Source: Nostoc sp. ATCC 53789 (GTDB lineage: Bacteria > Cyanobacteriota > Cyanobacteriia > Cyanobacteriales > Nostocaceae). From it: 64,000 nt of DNA. Below, one piece after another: positions 9,333 to 18,891 of this stretch; within the stretch, counting starts at the first letter, position 1; every line of letters starts with the position of its first letter. The notes beneath the pieces were generated by a model. That model had not been told where the DNA came from. It saw only the letters and a list, made by a program, of their open reading frames with translations, and did not search any database. The stretch is from assembly GCF_009873495.1 (NCBI RefSeq), contig NZ_CP046703.1, positions 558,001-622,000 on the forward strand, given 5' to 3'. Position numbers and translations under genes: made by a program.

Positions 9333-11252
9333 TTAAAAAATAATCGGAACATTCACCGCTGCGCCAGGAGCCTGCGTCCGCAAAAATGATTTTTCCACCT
9401 GACGATGAAAAAAGTTGAGTGGCGGTTGTGCGGTATAGCGTGCAGACATCTGCTGGGTCAATGGCGTTGAAAGCGTGTCTTTGGCAGTTCGTACATCGAG
9501 GATATAAGAGCGTCGGGTCTTCAATACATAATCGATACCGCGCCGTACAGCAGAACTAACGTCCTGGGAAGTCTCTACAATCTCACCATCTTGACCACCG
9601 AAGGCCTTCGCCAGAGCTACAAAGTCGAGTTTTGGCCTCTCAATTCGCAGATACTCAGGGTCGTTAGTCTTCGGTTTCCAGCCATAGCCAGGTGCAGAGC
9701 TATATGCAGCGACAACCTGTTGCAGTCCGCTTTGCAGTGTTTGGTATTCCTGATTGTTCGTAATGATATAGAGTATGCCGAGTTCGCGGTGTGCCGCAGT
9801 CCACCAAGTTTGCGGATAAAACAGCGATGAGCCGTCACCGACGGCGTTAACGACCAGGCGCGTCTCGATGCCTTGCCAACCAAAGCTTTCGAGTTTAATT
9901 CCCAGAGAAGCAGGCATTGACCAGCCGAGGGAGCCACCAGCTACGCAATAGTAGCTAATAGGTACGGCTCCATCATTGCCAAGTGGAAGAAAATACTGGA
10001 ACGGTGCTGGATCGGAGACTGCCTCATGGACGTACACAAACTGTTTCTCCAGACCGCGCTCCTGAATCGCCTTGCGGAGCGCGTCAGCAATGACAACAGC
10101 CCAAATCTCATCTTTTGTTAGTGCTAGTTCCAAATATTGTTGCCACTGTTGATGTCGCTGGACATTGAGTTGTCGCAGATTCTCGTTGCGCTTTACCGCC
10201 TCTGCCGGGGGATTCTGACGAACAAGGTTGTTGATCAGTGGGAGTGTTGTTTTGATATCGCCGAGAATTCCCACCTGGCTATAAGAGTTCTTGCCGATGT
10301 CCCAGGTGTTATTCGTCAAATAAATCTGCTGAACACTGGGTGGAATCAGAGGACCGTCGGAATACTTGAAGACTGTAATCTGAGCTTGAAGACCGAAGCC
10401 GCAGAAAAAGGCAACATCATGATCCTGAAATACTTGCTGCATTCCTAATTGGGTACCAGGGAGTTCTCCCTGCCAATGGAAGTCATCATTGGGGAAATTC
10501 GCCACGCTACTGAAGGTCTGGAGTAGTACTGGTGCGCCCAGGAGTTCTGTCAGATCCTGTAACTCTGGCCAAGCATTAGCATAGCCAACCGCATCACCAG
10601 CAATGATAATCGGGTTCCTTGCTTCTGCCAGCAGCAAAGCCGCTTGCTGGATTGTTGATGAGTCACCAGTGAAATGGGGCGATATCTGCGTGATCCCTGG
10701 AATCCGATCTTCGGCATCAATGTGGCGCATTGTAAATTCCCACGGGATGGCGACCATCACTGGACCGTTAGGCGGCGCGATCGCCTCTTTGAACGCACGC
10801 TGTAAAACCAGCCCAATTTCCTCGGGTGTCCGAACCTCATGTGCCCATTTCGTGTACTGCCGTGCCAGATCAACGAGGTTTGAGGCCAAGAGTGGCTCTT
10901 GTGTTACTAACTCATTTTGCTGCTGGCAACAAAGTATTACTAAGGGGACATGCGATCGCCAGGCGTTGAAAAGATTACCGATGCTATGAGCGATACCCGG
11001 TGTAACGTGGACAACAACAACGCCTGGTTTGCCGCTCATCCGTGCCGAACCCATCGCTGCACCGATGGCGATGTTTTCATGCAAACATTCAATGTATTGG
11101 ACTTCATTTTCTGGATATGATGTGCCATCAATAATTGGAATTTCGTTTGTACCTGGTACACCAAAAATGTAGTGAATGCCTATCTGACGCAGAATGTCGA
11201 AGATGTAGTCGCGAGTCCAGCGTTCTGGGTGTTGTATAGTCTTATTTGTCAT
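9333..11252 (-). CDS. Thiamine-diphosphate-dependent enzyme (acetolactate synthase / 2-keto acid decarboxylase-like)
   Basis: The protein has 639 residues and the three-domain build of the acetolactate synthase superfamily. The N-terminal PYR domain carries IFGVPGTNE and the cofactor-activating Glu in LHENIAIGAAMG (near residue 60). A central domain spans about 200-350. The C-terminal PP domain has the Mg/ThDP motif GDGSSLFYPQTWWTAAHREL ending in IITNNQEY (near 465-500). Members decarboxylate 2-keto acids such as pyruvate or benzoylformate, or ligate them. The 28-bp spacing to the downstream amino acid oxidase suggests that the 2-keto acid made by the oxidase is its substrate; this is inference. 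It is not a typical IlvB, since no small regulatory subunit gene is adjacent. Confidence 0.83.
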   Translation of the reverse strand: MTNKTIQHPERWTRDYIFDILRQIGIHYIFGVPGTNEIPIIDGTSYPENEVQYIECLHENIAIGAAMGSARMSGKPGVVVVHVTPGIAHSIGNLFNAWRSHVPLVILCCQQQNELVTQEPLLASNLVDLARQYTKWAHEVRTPEEIGLVLQRAFKEAIAPPNGPVMVAIPWEFTMRHIDAEDRIPGITQISPHFTGDSSTIQQAALLLAEARNPIIIAGDAVGYANAWPELQDLTELLGAPVLLQTFSSVANFPNDDFHWQGELPGTQLGMQQVFQDHDVAFFCGFGLQAQITVFKYSDGPLIPPSVQQIYLTNNTWDIGKNSYSQVGILGDIKTTLPLINNLVRQNPPAEAVKRNENLRQLNVQRHQQWQQYLELALTKDEIWAVVIADALRKAIQERGLEKQFVYVHEAVSDPAPFQYFLPLGNDGAVPISYYCVAGGSLGWSMPASLGIKLESFGWQGIETRLVVNAVGDGSSLFYPQTWWTAAHRELGILYIITNNQEYQTLQSGLQQVVAAYSSAPGYGWKPKTNDPEYLRIERPKLDFVALAKAFGGQDGEIVETSQDVSSAVRRGIDYVLKTRRSYILDVRTAKDTLSTPLTQQMSARYTAQPPLNFFHRQVEKSFLRTQAPGAAVNVPIIF

Positions 11253-11288
11253 ACTTTATTATGCAGATTATGCCAAAACGGTAATAAA

Positions 11289-13196
11289 TCAAAAACGCAA
11301 ACCTGATTTTGTCAGCCATAAATCGAAGAAATACAGCTCCGCTTCTAAAGCACGCTTAATATTTTCTGCCTGCCGAAAGCCGTGCTGTTCACCGTCAAAG
11401 AGAAAATAACCTACAGGAATATTTTTACCGCGCAACGCCTCGACGATTTTCTCCGTTTGGTTGGGAGGAACAATTCGATCTTCATTGCCTTGAAAAAATA
11501 TCAGGGGCGAAGAGAGTTTGTCAGCATGATGCACAGGAGAGCGTTCTTCATAGAGGTCACGTCGATCTGGATAAGGGCCAATTAACCATTCGAGATAGTG
11601 CGACTCAAATTTGTGCGTATCCCGAACCAAAAGCTCTAAATCACTAACGCCATAAAAACTGGCTCCTGTTTTAAAGAAATTGCGAAACGTTAAGGCGCTT
11701 AATGTTGTATATCCACCAGCACTTCCTCCTGTTATAGCTATCCGTTGGCTATCAACTAAATTTTTTTGAATGAGATACTTCGCTGCATTGATACAGTCAT
11801 CAATATCAATAATTCCCCATTTTCCTTTCAGGCGATCGCGGTACTCCCTACCGAATCCAGTGCTACCACCATAGTTAACGTCAACAATTGCGATCCCTCG
11901 ACTTGTCCAGAATTGTTTTGACAAATTTAAAGTATCGTCAGATGCTGCGGTAGGACCACCATGACACATCACTAATAGAGGAGGTTTACTTCCAGCAGGT
12001 GCAATATACTCAGGATTTTTGGGAGGGTAAAAAAAGGCGTGCGCTGTCAACTCTTTCTCAGTGGGGAACTCAATAGCTTCAGAAGTAGAAAAATAAGGTT
12101 GCCATTGCTGGTTTTCTTGAGTAGACCGACGTAGGATTTCAACTTCGTAAGTCTTTAAGTCAATCTGAACTAGCGCCGAGGTCATAGTGGGTGAACCTGC
12201 AATAGCCACAACCTTTCCGGGTGTAGCACGAACAGCTGTGAAATAAGTAAACGGTGTATCGATAGGCTTAAGCAAACCCGTCAAAAGGTCAATGATTCCT
12301 AGTATCCACCTTCCTCCTTTTGCATAAGTGCAGACGATATGGTTGGCAGATACAAATGCATAGGTAGAAGTTCCAAACTGCCAAGGAGGCTGACCGAACT
12401 CAGCCTCATCCAAAAGAACTGGTTCAACTTTGCCATTCACAAATTTATAGAGGTTCCAGTAACCGCTCCGGTCAGAAATGAAGTAGAGTACACCATCCGG
12501 CGACCACTTTGGTTGTAATATTGATTCTGCTGAACCACCTGCAACTTTTTGTGAGTTCTCCAGTTTCCCCTCATCTGTGCAATTAGCAATCCATAATTCT
12601 GTGGCTACCCAAGGCATATTTGGATGGTTCCAGGTTAGCCAGGCAATTTGCTTACCATCATGAGTCAGTCGAGGAGATGAATAAAAATCATTACCTTGAA
12701 CTAGAGACTCCAATTTCCTACTGTCAGCAACCGCAACAATAGAATTGACAGGCTCACAGAGTTCATTTGTATGATCTTCTTGGATGCAGATAATTCGATT
12801 CCGAGCCACATCGTAATCACCATCTGCGTATCGCTTTTTCTCATCAGGTGTCAATGGCTGGGGGGTGTCTATATTAGTTTGTCGATAAATCCGTTGATCG
12901 TTGAAGTTTGAGAAATATGTAACTCCGTCCTTCACAACAAAAGCACCACCTCCATATTCGTGGACTAGTGTTCTAGCACTGAAACCCTTTGGAGTAATAT
13001 CGACAATTTCGCCATTGGCAGTTCGTCTGACAATTACATATCGACCTTTTTCTGATGGTCGTGACTCGATCCAATAAACGTCCTTGCCATCTAACGCTAC
13101 TTCTTGAATATTAATCGTTTCAGCAACGATAGCGTCAGCAGTAATAAGAGACTTCCAGAATCCATAGGGGGATTCCAGGGGTTGTGGTAAATCCAT
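11289..13196 (-). CDS. S9 family peptidase (acylaminoacyl/dipeptidyl peptidase-like)
   Basis: This is a prolyl-oligopeptidase-type serine peptidase of 635 residues, cytoplasmic by its lack of a signal. The N-terminal beta-propeller runs to about residue 380 (repeated WSPDG- and SDRSGYWN-type strands). The C-terminal alpha/beta hydrolase domain shows HGGPTAA (oxyanion region), GGSAGG with the nucleophile Ser492, GNEDRIVPP with the Asp, and GEQHGF with His605. It would cleave short peptides or acylated amino acids. It is the first gene of the minus-strand series, 36 bp upstream of the thiamine-diphosphate enzyme. The 1.4-kb gap behind it probably carries its promoter. Confidence 0.9.
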   Translation of the reverse strand: MDLPQPLESPYGFWKSLITADAIVAETINIQEVALDGKDVYWIESRPSEKGRYVIVRRTANGEIVDITPKGFSARTLVHEYGGGAFVVKDGVTYFSNFNDQRIYRQTNIDTPQPLTPDEKKRYADGDYDVARNRIICIQEDHTNELCEPVNSIVAVADSRKLESLVQGNDFYSSPRLTHDGKQIAWLTWNHPNMPWVATELWIANCTDEGKLENSQKVAGGSAESILQPKWSPDGVLYFISDRSGYWNLYKFVNGKVEPVLLDEAEFGQPPWQFGTSTYAFVSANHIVCTYAKGGRWILGIIDLLTGLLKPIDTPFTYFTAVRATPGKVVAIAGSPTMTSALVQIDLKTYEVEILRRSTQENQQWQPYFSTSEAIEFPTEKELTAHAFFYPPKNPEYIAPAGSKPPLLVMCHGGPTAASDDTLNLSKQFWTSRGIAIVDVNYGGSTGFGREYRDRLKGKWGIIDIDDCINAAKYLIQKNLVDSQRIAITGGSAGGYTTLSALTFRNFFKTGASFYGVSDLELLVRDTHKFESHYLEWLIGPYPDRRDLYEERSPVHHADKLSSPLIFFQGNEDRIVPPNQTEKIVEALRGKNIPVGYFLFDGEQHGFRQAENIKRALEAELYFFDLWLTKSGLRF

Positions 13197-13619
13197 ACTT
13201 GTAATTACTTATAGTATTTTTAACAAAATTTGCTAGGAAGTATCTCCCCATAGCAAATGTCGGATAAAAATCTATTTGTCGTGTTATGAAATTAATGTCG
13301 TTAAACTTTTAAATTGATGGAATTTTCATCCCAGCTATGTTGTAGCACTTTGGATTCCTTAGAACAACGGCAGGTTAAAAAGACTTATGCTGCGTATAAT
13401 GGACTAATGCTTGATATAGCGTAACTAGGCAGGGTGGATTGTAGAGCGGTACTAATGTGTTAACAACGACAAATAATTTGTTATTCGACAAAAGAACAAG
13501 CTCAATAAATAGTTACTAGTATTTTCAAGATTATATGAATGCTATAAAAGTGAATGTAATAGTATAAACTTCTTTACAAAACGCGATGTGCGACTTATTC
13601 CTGCATTTCTCACAAGCGC

Positions 13620-13650
13620 TGCGATGGCTACACCCGCCGCAGGCATCGCA
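13620..13650. repeat. Palindromic GC-rich interspersed repeat
   Basis: The ends TGCGATG and CATCGCA are inverted around a CCCGCCGC centre. It belongs to the family of GCGATG...CATCGC repeats common in Nostoc genomes. Relatives occur at 25785-25806 and, inside coding sequence, at 32971-33006. Confidence 0.65.
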
Positions 13651-14024
13651 CTTTTCATAATCCTTACCCAGAATATGTTTCGGGCATTGTTGACAGTTTA
13701 TTTTTTGATGCAGTGTGAAAAACCAAAATCTAGATTTTATAAGGCTTTGAGAATTCTGGTGAGAAATACGGCTATGTTTCGTTACAAAAGGCTGGTGTAC
13801 GAATGATTGAAAAGAAAAATCCCACAATCCTCATCTGGAGAGAGATAAATCGTCACCAGTGATTAGAATGAGGGAAAGATGTTTTCTATTGAAGAGTTTA
13901 TCGTTGCCGTATTTTGTTGTATTGACAACTTGCAAATTGAAATTACCTAAATCTACCCAATAAAGAGACGAGGTTTGTCTTAATTAGTATCATTTTCAGC
14001 AATACTATACCTTTGGCTTACTTA

Positions 14025-14048
14025 TCCTCTAACTTTAGTTAGAGGATT
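14025..14048. other. Perfect hairpin, 10-bp stem
   Basis: ATCCTCTAAC is inverted around TTTA. No U-tract follows and it is not at a gene end, so it looks more like a repeat than a terminator. Confidence 0.5.
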
Positions 14049-14122
14049 AAGTCTTTGAGCTTATCATAATGAAATTATGTATCGAAACATGATTCAGATA
14101 TCAAATACCCAATTTTTTAAGA

Positions 14123-14337
14123 CTAGACATCTCCAGAAATGATATGAAGGCGAACAACCCTTCGCCCCCAATACGGTTCGGTTAAAGGTATTGGTTTTAA
14201 ATACATCCTTTACGCAATACCTGCAAGCCCATTCCCCAGACCACACTCGATTGTGAAAAATGCTTATCCGAACCGTATTACGTTCGCCCCTACTAAGGAT
14301 TTTGAGCAACGCAGAATCAATTATTCGGGATGTCTAC
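14123..14337. mobile_element. Nested palindromic MITE-like element
   Basis: The outer arms are TAGACATCTCC near 14123 and its near-complement CGGGATGTCTA ending near 14337. The inner arms are AATACGGTTCGG near 14169-14181 and CCGAACCGTATT near 14269-14281, with degenerate AGGGGCGAAC-type arms beside them. There is no transposase. The nesting suggests one palindromic element inserted in, or grown around, another. Confidence 0.6.
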
Positions 14338-14609
14338 TTAATAACTATTGGGAATTCAGAATGTTGCTCGATGAATGGGATTAGCTTTCAGTATTAAAGT
14401 TTTTCTGTCTAACTGTGAGAATTAAATTACGGGCTTAACAATAGTTTTGGTTCTACTACTTATTTAGCTCCTAATTTTAATAGATAAAACTAGGATTTAG
14501 GTATCTCTACAGATATTAAACATCTTAACTGAAGCTAATCACAAACTACTACATAAGCGATACTTGATAATGCTTAAAAAGCATAATTACCATATAAAGA
14601 GGGATAATT

Positions 14610-15917
14610 ATGACCACTGAATCGGCGGCTAAACCAATCACGCCCAAATTTGATAACTTCCAGACTCTTGCTACTGAAAAGGGAGCTGTTCGCGCTGTAG
14701 CAGAGAAAATGTTTGACTTGCCTGCACAAATAAATCCACCTATACTTGGTTCTCGCACGCGTATTTGGAAGCAAGATCCTTCTGTAACAGAACTAAAATT
14801 GCCAAGAACTGTTTATGTTCACACCGAAGTAAACGATGGGCCTAGTGACTCCCAAATTAGAATAAAGGGTGTTGTGCCTGTTCCTGCGGATGTTAATCGA
14901 GATTTTTTACCAGACCCTGCTGCAAATGTGGAAGCTTTCGACGCGGTACATACTTATACTGTTGTGCGTCAAGTTCTTACTTTCTATCAAAGAGTATTGA
15001 AGAAAAAGTTGAATTGGCAGTGGAGTCAAGATAATGGTGAGCAAGCAATCAATGTTTATCCTCATGCAGGAGAAACGGCAAATGCCTTTTATAGCCGTGA
15101 GGAAAAAGCTTTAAAGTTTTTCTATTTCACTCCCTTTAAAGATTCAAATTTAACCTCGAAAGTTTTTACTTGTCGTTCACTAGATATTGTTGCCCACGAA
15201 ACTGGACATGCAATATTAGACTCGCTAAAGCCTGAATGGATCTTATGGAATGCACCAGCACAAACAGGAGCCTTGCATGAGTCATTTGGTGATTTGACAT
15301 CTATCTTTTTGATTCTGTCTCAGTTGGATTTGGTCGAGTATATTGTCGCGGAGACGAAAGCAGATTTACATCAAAAGAATATATTGGCTGAACTAGCAGA
15401 GGAATTTGGACTGGCTTTTAACTTACGTAATGGGTTGCGAAATGCAGATAATAACTTAAAACTCAGTGAGGTTACTCCTGAGGTACATGACTTGTCTCAG
15501 GTATTTACAGGAGGAGTATTCGACACTTTGGCAGATTTGTTTACATCACGCAGAGATCCCTATGTGCAAGATAGTGCCGAAGTTCTCTACCAAACTGGGA
15601 AATATTTGGGTGAAGTTGTGCTGCGTGCTATCATTGAGTCCCCAAACACTAATGCCAGCTTTGCAGATGTAGCTAATGCCATGATTAAAATTGCTCAAAC
15701 AGACGGCAATCACGATTACGCTAAATTTGTACAGAAAAACTTTGAATTTCGGGAAGTTTTGGGATCAAAAGCTTTTGGGACTCACATTGATTTATCCAAT
15801 TTTGGTATGTATCCTAGTCGTCGTTGCGCTTGTGGGACAATGCAGCATCCACAATATAGACCAAAGGCTGCTCACTTGAATGGCACTAACACAGATGGAA
15901 TGGTCAAGACACCATAG
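14610..15917 (+). CDS. M4-like zinc metallopeptidase
   Basis: This is a 435-residue zinc peptidase of the thermolysin/protealysin-like gluzincin type. The motif HETGH (near residues 195-199) supplies two His ligands and the catalytic Glu; GALHESFGD, about 30 residues later, gives the third ligand Glu. There is no Sec signal and no obvious FTP/PepSY propeptide, so a mature cytoplasmic-type protease is encoded, unlike secreted thermolysins. The start at 14610 has GAGG upstream. The C-terminal Cys-containing tail (RRCACGTMQHPQY) is unusual. An emfourin-like inhibitor gene follows 446 bp downstream, the classic partner of M4 proteases of the protealysin kind. Confidence 0.83.
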   Translation: MTTESAAKPITPKFDNFQTLATEKGAVRAVAEKMFDLPAQINPPILGSRTRIWKQDPSVTELKLPRTVYVHTEVNDGPSDSQIRIKGVVPVPADVNRDFLPDPAANVEAFDAVHTYTVVRQVLTFYQRVLKKKLNWQWSQDNGEQAINVYPHAGETANAFYSREEKALKFFYFTPFKDSNLTSKVFTCRSLDIVAHETGHAILDSLKPEWILWNAPAQTGALHESFGDLTSIFLILSQLDLVEYIVAETKADLHQKNILAELAEEFGLAFNLRNGLRNADNNLKLSEVTPEVHDLSQVFTGGVFDTLADLFTSRRDPYVQDSAEVLYQTGKYLGEVVLRAIIESPNTNASFADVANAMIKIAQTDGNHDYAKFVQKNFEFREVLGSKAFGTHIDLSNFGMYPSRRCACGTMQHPQYRPKAAHLNGTNTDGMVKTP

Positions 15918-16363
15918 GTGTAGGAGAGCAAAGAAGCACGGGAGAAAGAAGAAGCTCCACGAGTATCTGAGTCGAATGTCATGAACAAAAGCTGAAATCT
16001 TTACCAGGGCAGGGTGTAGGGAAGTTGTTGATTTGTAAGTATTATTTGGTTCTTAGTATTTTCCCTTACATCCCTACCCCTTACACCCTTACGCCCTTAC
16101 CCCCGAAAACCAGCTATATTAAGGGTTGTGCTTTTTAAGCGTGCCATTCGCATTTGAGCCAAAGGGATAAATTCTCTTCTTCCCCTCTGCTCCTCTGCAA
16201 CCCTTACACTCATTACACTACTTGCTTTTAGACTTAACTTAGTGCCATTCACTCCTCACTCCAATGGAAAAAATGACAAGCAAGTTTAATTTCCCCTCTC
16301 TTTAAGAGGATGGCAAGGAGAAGAAGCAAGTGTGAAGTATAAAGTGTATGACCGCTCTCCTGT
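15918..16363. other. Intergenic region with degraded MITE copy and C-rich repeats
   Basis: No gene was found. About 15981-16150 aligns module by module with the element at 2703-3042: AAAGCTGAAA, GGGTGTAGGG versus GGTGTGGGAG, TTGTTGATTTG versus TTGTTGATATG, a ccctta-type tandem run, then GCGTGCCATTCG. The terminal repeats are not recognisable, so it is an old or partial copy. Confidence 0.5.
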
Positions 16364-16762
16364 ATGAAGCATTTATTTTTATATCTTTTGTCTTTCATCC
16401 TTCTTCTTTTTCTTGCTAATCAGCCAATAAGTGAGGCTTACTCAACTATGAAAGTTAAGTTTGTTCAGTCAGGAGGATACGCAGGCTTGAGAAGGGGTTG
16501 TGAAGTGGATACAAACTTACTTCCAAGCAACGAAGGGGCTAAGTTAAAGTCTTTAGTGGAACAAAGTGGCATTCTACAAAAAGCTAAAAGTAATCACGCG
16601 CCACATGCCCGCGACTTGTTTAACTACAACATTACTGTTGAAACGGCTGAGGGCGAGAAGTGCAATGTCTCATTTGATGACTTGAGCTTACCTGAAGGTA
16701 TACAACCATTGCTTAACTATCTCCAAAATTGTGCGTATCCACTTACGCCTAATGTGAATTAG
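16364..16762 (+). CDS. Emfourin-like M4 protease inhibitor with signal peptide
   Basis: Residues 29-128 match the emfourin pattern: MKVKFVQSGGYAGLRRGCEV (the SGGYAGLRR opening), LKSLVEQSGI, an ITVETAEG strand and the LPEGIQPLLNYLQNCA ending. Emfourins bind and inhibit M4 proteases such as protealysin and are encoded beside them, as here. Unlike the cytoplasmic Serratia protein, this one begins with a Sec-like signal (LSFILLLFLANQPISEAYS). The start at 16364 lacks a good ribosome site. A start at Met29 (position 16448) would give a cytoplasmic inhibitor, but I see no better site there, so both are possible. Confidence 0.78.
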   Translation: MKHLFLYLLSFILLLFLANQPISEAYSTMKVKFVQSGGYAGLRRGCEVDTNLLPSNEGAKLKSLVEQSGILQKAKSNHAPHARDLFNYNITVETAEGEKCNVSFDDLSLPEGIQPLLNYLQNCAYPLTPNVN

Positions 16763-16902
16763 GAAAAAAGGCAATCTTTGTCATAGTGGATGATTTGTAT
16801 CAAAAGCAAGTAAAAAGTTTTTTAGCTTAAGTTTCTGTACGATTGCTACCAGAAAGCCTCATTTAATAAAGAGCATTGTAAATAATTTTGAGAAGTTAAA
16901 TT

Positions 16903-18798
16903 ATGAGTGAAAACACCCATAATGTTATTTTTTTTGACATAGGCGGTACTCTTGGATCTCCAAGAATTTCACCCTTTCCCTATCGCCTTGAAGGTTTAGA
17001 TGTTTATCCTTATGTGCCTGATATACTACGGCAGTTGCGTGAGCGCAACAGTCGCATCGGAATCATATCGAATATCGGCGATGATAAACCCGAAAACGTA
17101 AAGAGAGTGCTGGAAAAGTGCCAAATTTATGATCTTTTCGATTCTGATCTAATTATTTATGGTGCAAAAAACTCTTCAGAAATCTTTCAGTTTACAGCAC
17201 GTCAAGCAGGCCATTCTGATACTCCGAACCAGTGTCTATTTGTTGGTGAGGATAGTCATGAGCGAAGTTATGCAATACAAGCTGGTTGGCGTGTAGTTCC
17301 ACATCCTTGTCTAGTTTGGGACGTGCTCAATGGTAGCCATTTAAGGTATATTCGCATAACTGTCCCAAGCGATCGCAGTGAACAGGGATGGCAGCAAGTC
17401 ATTAAATCTTTACCTGTTGTACCTTTGTATGTGACTGGTGACAAAGGAAATCAGGTTTATGCGATCGCCACAAGCCAAGCGGCGATGAGACTTGATGATT
17501 TGGGATTTGCAGTAGATCGCTTGGGTAGTGAAGACGATCCCCTGACTACAGAAGTTTATTTACTACGGGACGATCTTCAAAAAAGCACTGGCTTTCTTAA
17601 CCCACAAGGAAGATCAACGGAATTTTTTGCTAATGATGAATCCTCTAAAATGGTTTTGGCTTCTTCAACCGAAGGTCTTTTCGTTGCCTTACCATCAGAT
17701 CGCTCAGTGGAGGACTATCATTTTGAGAACGCCCAACACGGACATAATCTGAAACTACTGCCCGATCTTAGTTTGCTCGAACCATTTGGAGAAGGTAATA
17801 ATGCGAGAACTGCTGGCTTTTTAACCTCCCCTACCACTGAGCCATCCTTAAATCAGGCTGAATTAGACAAATTTAAAGCCATTACACCTGACAAAATTCG
17901 CAGCCATGTGGAAAGGTATGCAGGGATCAAACCTCTCAATGAGCAGCAGAGAATTATCAAAAGCCGACATATTCACAGTCCAGATATGCCGTTGGTTACA
18001 GAAGCATTAGCACAAGACCTAAAAAGCATTGGGGGAGATATTTTTAGTGTCAGAATGAATCCGTTTGTCCACGAAGGACGGGAGTTATACAACGTCGAGG
18101 CAGAAATTCAAGGCAGTCAATCACAGGAGATAGTTCTAGTTACTGCCCATTTAGATTCTACTGCTGCCAGTGATAGGCCTTACGATGCCAAAAATGATCC
18201 TGCCCCCGGTGCCGATGATGACGCAAGTGGAGTTGCTGCCGTCTTAGGCCTTGCTGAGGTGATCAAAGAGCTTAATTCCTTTAAACCATCAAAGAGAACA
18301 ATTCGCTTTGTCCTCTTTAATGCCGAGGAGCATGGCTTAGTTGGTAGCCAAGCTTACGCCAGAACGCAAGCGGCGATCGCTGCTCCCATTGTTGGCGTGT
18401 ACCAGATGGACATGATTGGTTACAACATCGAAGCTCCTCGTTCCTTTGAAGTTCACGTTGGTTATGCAAAATGCGACGACGTGCAGCGGCGATCGCTCGT
18501 TCTCGCCCAACGTCTTGAACGGCTAGTTTCTGTTCTTTCTCCCAGGCTAGAACATCCTCAAATCTATACCCAACCCGACCCTGCCGAGGGTAGGAGCGAT
18601 CATGCAAGTTTCCATCAACGGGGCTACGCAGCTTGCATTACGTCTGAGGACTTTTTCGTAGGTCCCGATCTAACATCACCCGAAGCTGAACCCAACGTCA
18701 ACTATCACCGAAAGGAAGATAAGTTTGTGGATTTTGACTATGCGGCTGATATTGCCCGCGTAGTTGGTGCTGCTGCATGGGTGACAGCAAATGCTTAA
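16903..18798 (+). CDS. HAD-like phosphatase domain fused to M28 aminopeptidase
   Basis: This is a 631-residue two-part protein. Residues 1-150 form a HAD domain: FFDIGGTLG with the nucleophile Asp (the usual second Asp is Gly), ISNIGDD, a motif-III Lys in YGAKNSSE, and FVGEDSHERS. Residues about 150-290 are an unassigned linker. Residues about 310-631 form an M28 zinc aminopeptidase: TAHLDS, PGADDDASG, NAEEHGLVGS, MDMIGYN and SDHASF, giving the two-metal site. No signal peptide precedes the HAD part, so the protein should be cytoplasmic. M28 enzymes remove N-terminal residues from peptides. The fusion is unusual, and the phosphatase may act or merely regulate. It sits in a protease island. 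Confidence 0.85.
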   Translation: MSENTHNVIFFDIGGTLGSPRISPFPYRLEGLDVYPYVPDILRQLRERNSRIGIISNIGDDKPENVKRVLEKCQIYDLFDSDLIIYGAKNSSEIFQFTARQAGHSDTPNQCLFVGEDSHERSYAIQAGWRVVPHPCLVWDVLNGSHLRYIRITVPSDRSEQGWQQVIKSLPVVPLYVTGDKGNQVYAIATSQAAMRLDDLGFAVDRLGSEDDPLTTEVYLLRDDLQKSTGFLNPQGRSTEFFANDESSKMVLASSTEGLFVALPSDRSVEDYHFENAQHGHNLKLLPDLSLLEPFGEGNNARTAGFLTSPTTEPSLNQAELDKFKAITPDKIRSHVERYAGIKPLNEQQRIIKSRHIHSPDMPLVTEALAQDLKSIGGDIFSVRMNPFVHEGRELYNVEAEIQGSQSQEIVLVTAHLDSTAASDRPYDAKNDPAPGADDDASGVAAVLGLAEVIKELNSFKPSKRTIRFVLFNAEEHGLVGSQAYARTQAAIAAPIVGVYQMDMIGYNIEAPRSFEVHVGYAKCDDVQRRSLVLAQRLERLVSVLSPRLEHPQIYTQPDPAEGRSDHASFHQRGYAACITSEDFFVGPDLTSPEAEPNVNYHRKEDKFVDFDYAADIARVVGAAAWVTANA

Positions 18799-18891
18799 TT
18801 TGGGATCAGCCCATAGAAGGTTATTAAAACCTAGTTTTTTCCTTGTTCTTTAACTTCCGCTTTCTCATTACAAAAAGGTTAGGTATGCACA

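Larger units (their letters stand above)
13197..14609. other. 1.4-kb divergent intergenic region with repeats
   Basis: This gap separates the S9 peptidase gene (minus strand) from the M4 protease gene (plus strand), so it should hold both promoters. I see no convincing gene. It contains a palindromic interspersed repeat (13620-13650), a 10-bp-stem hairpin (14025-14048) and a nested palindromic element (14123-14337). Short open frames here overlap these repeats and have no ribosome sites. Confidence 0.6.

Noticed and set aside
13531..13827. 98-codon minus-strand frame with Cys clusters (CPKHI..CDACGGCSH)
   Set aside because: It runs through a known type of palindromic repeat, has no ribosome site and no family pattern; the Cys spacing comes from the repeat.
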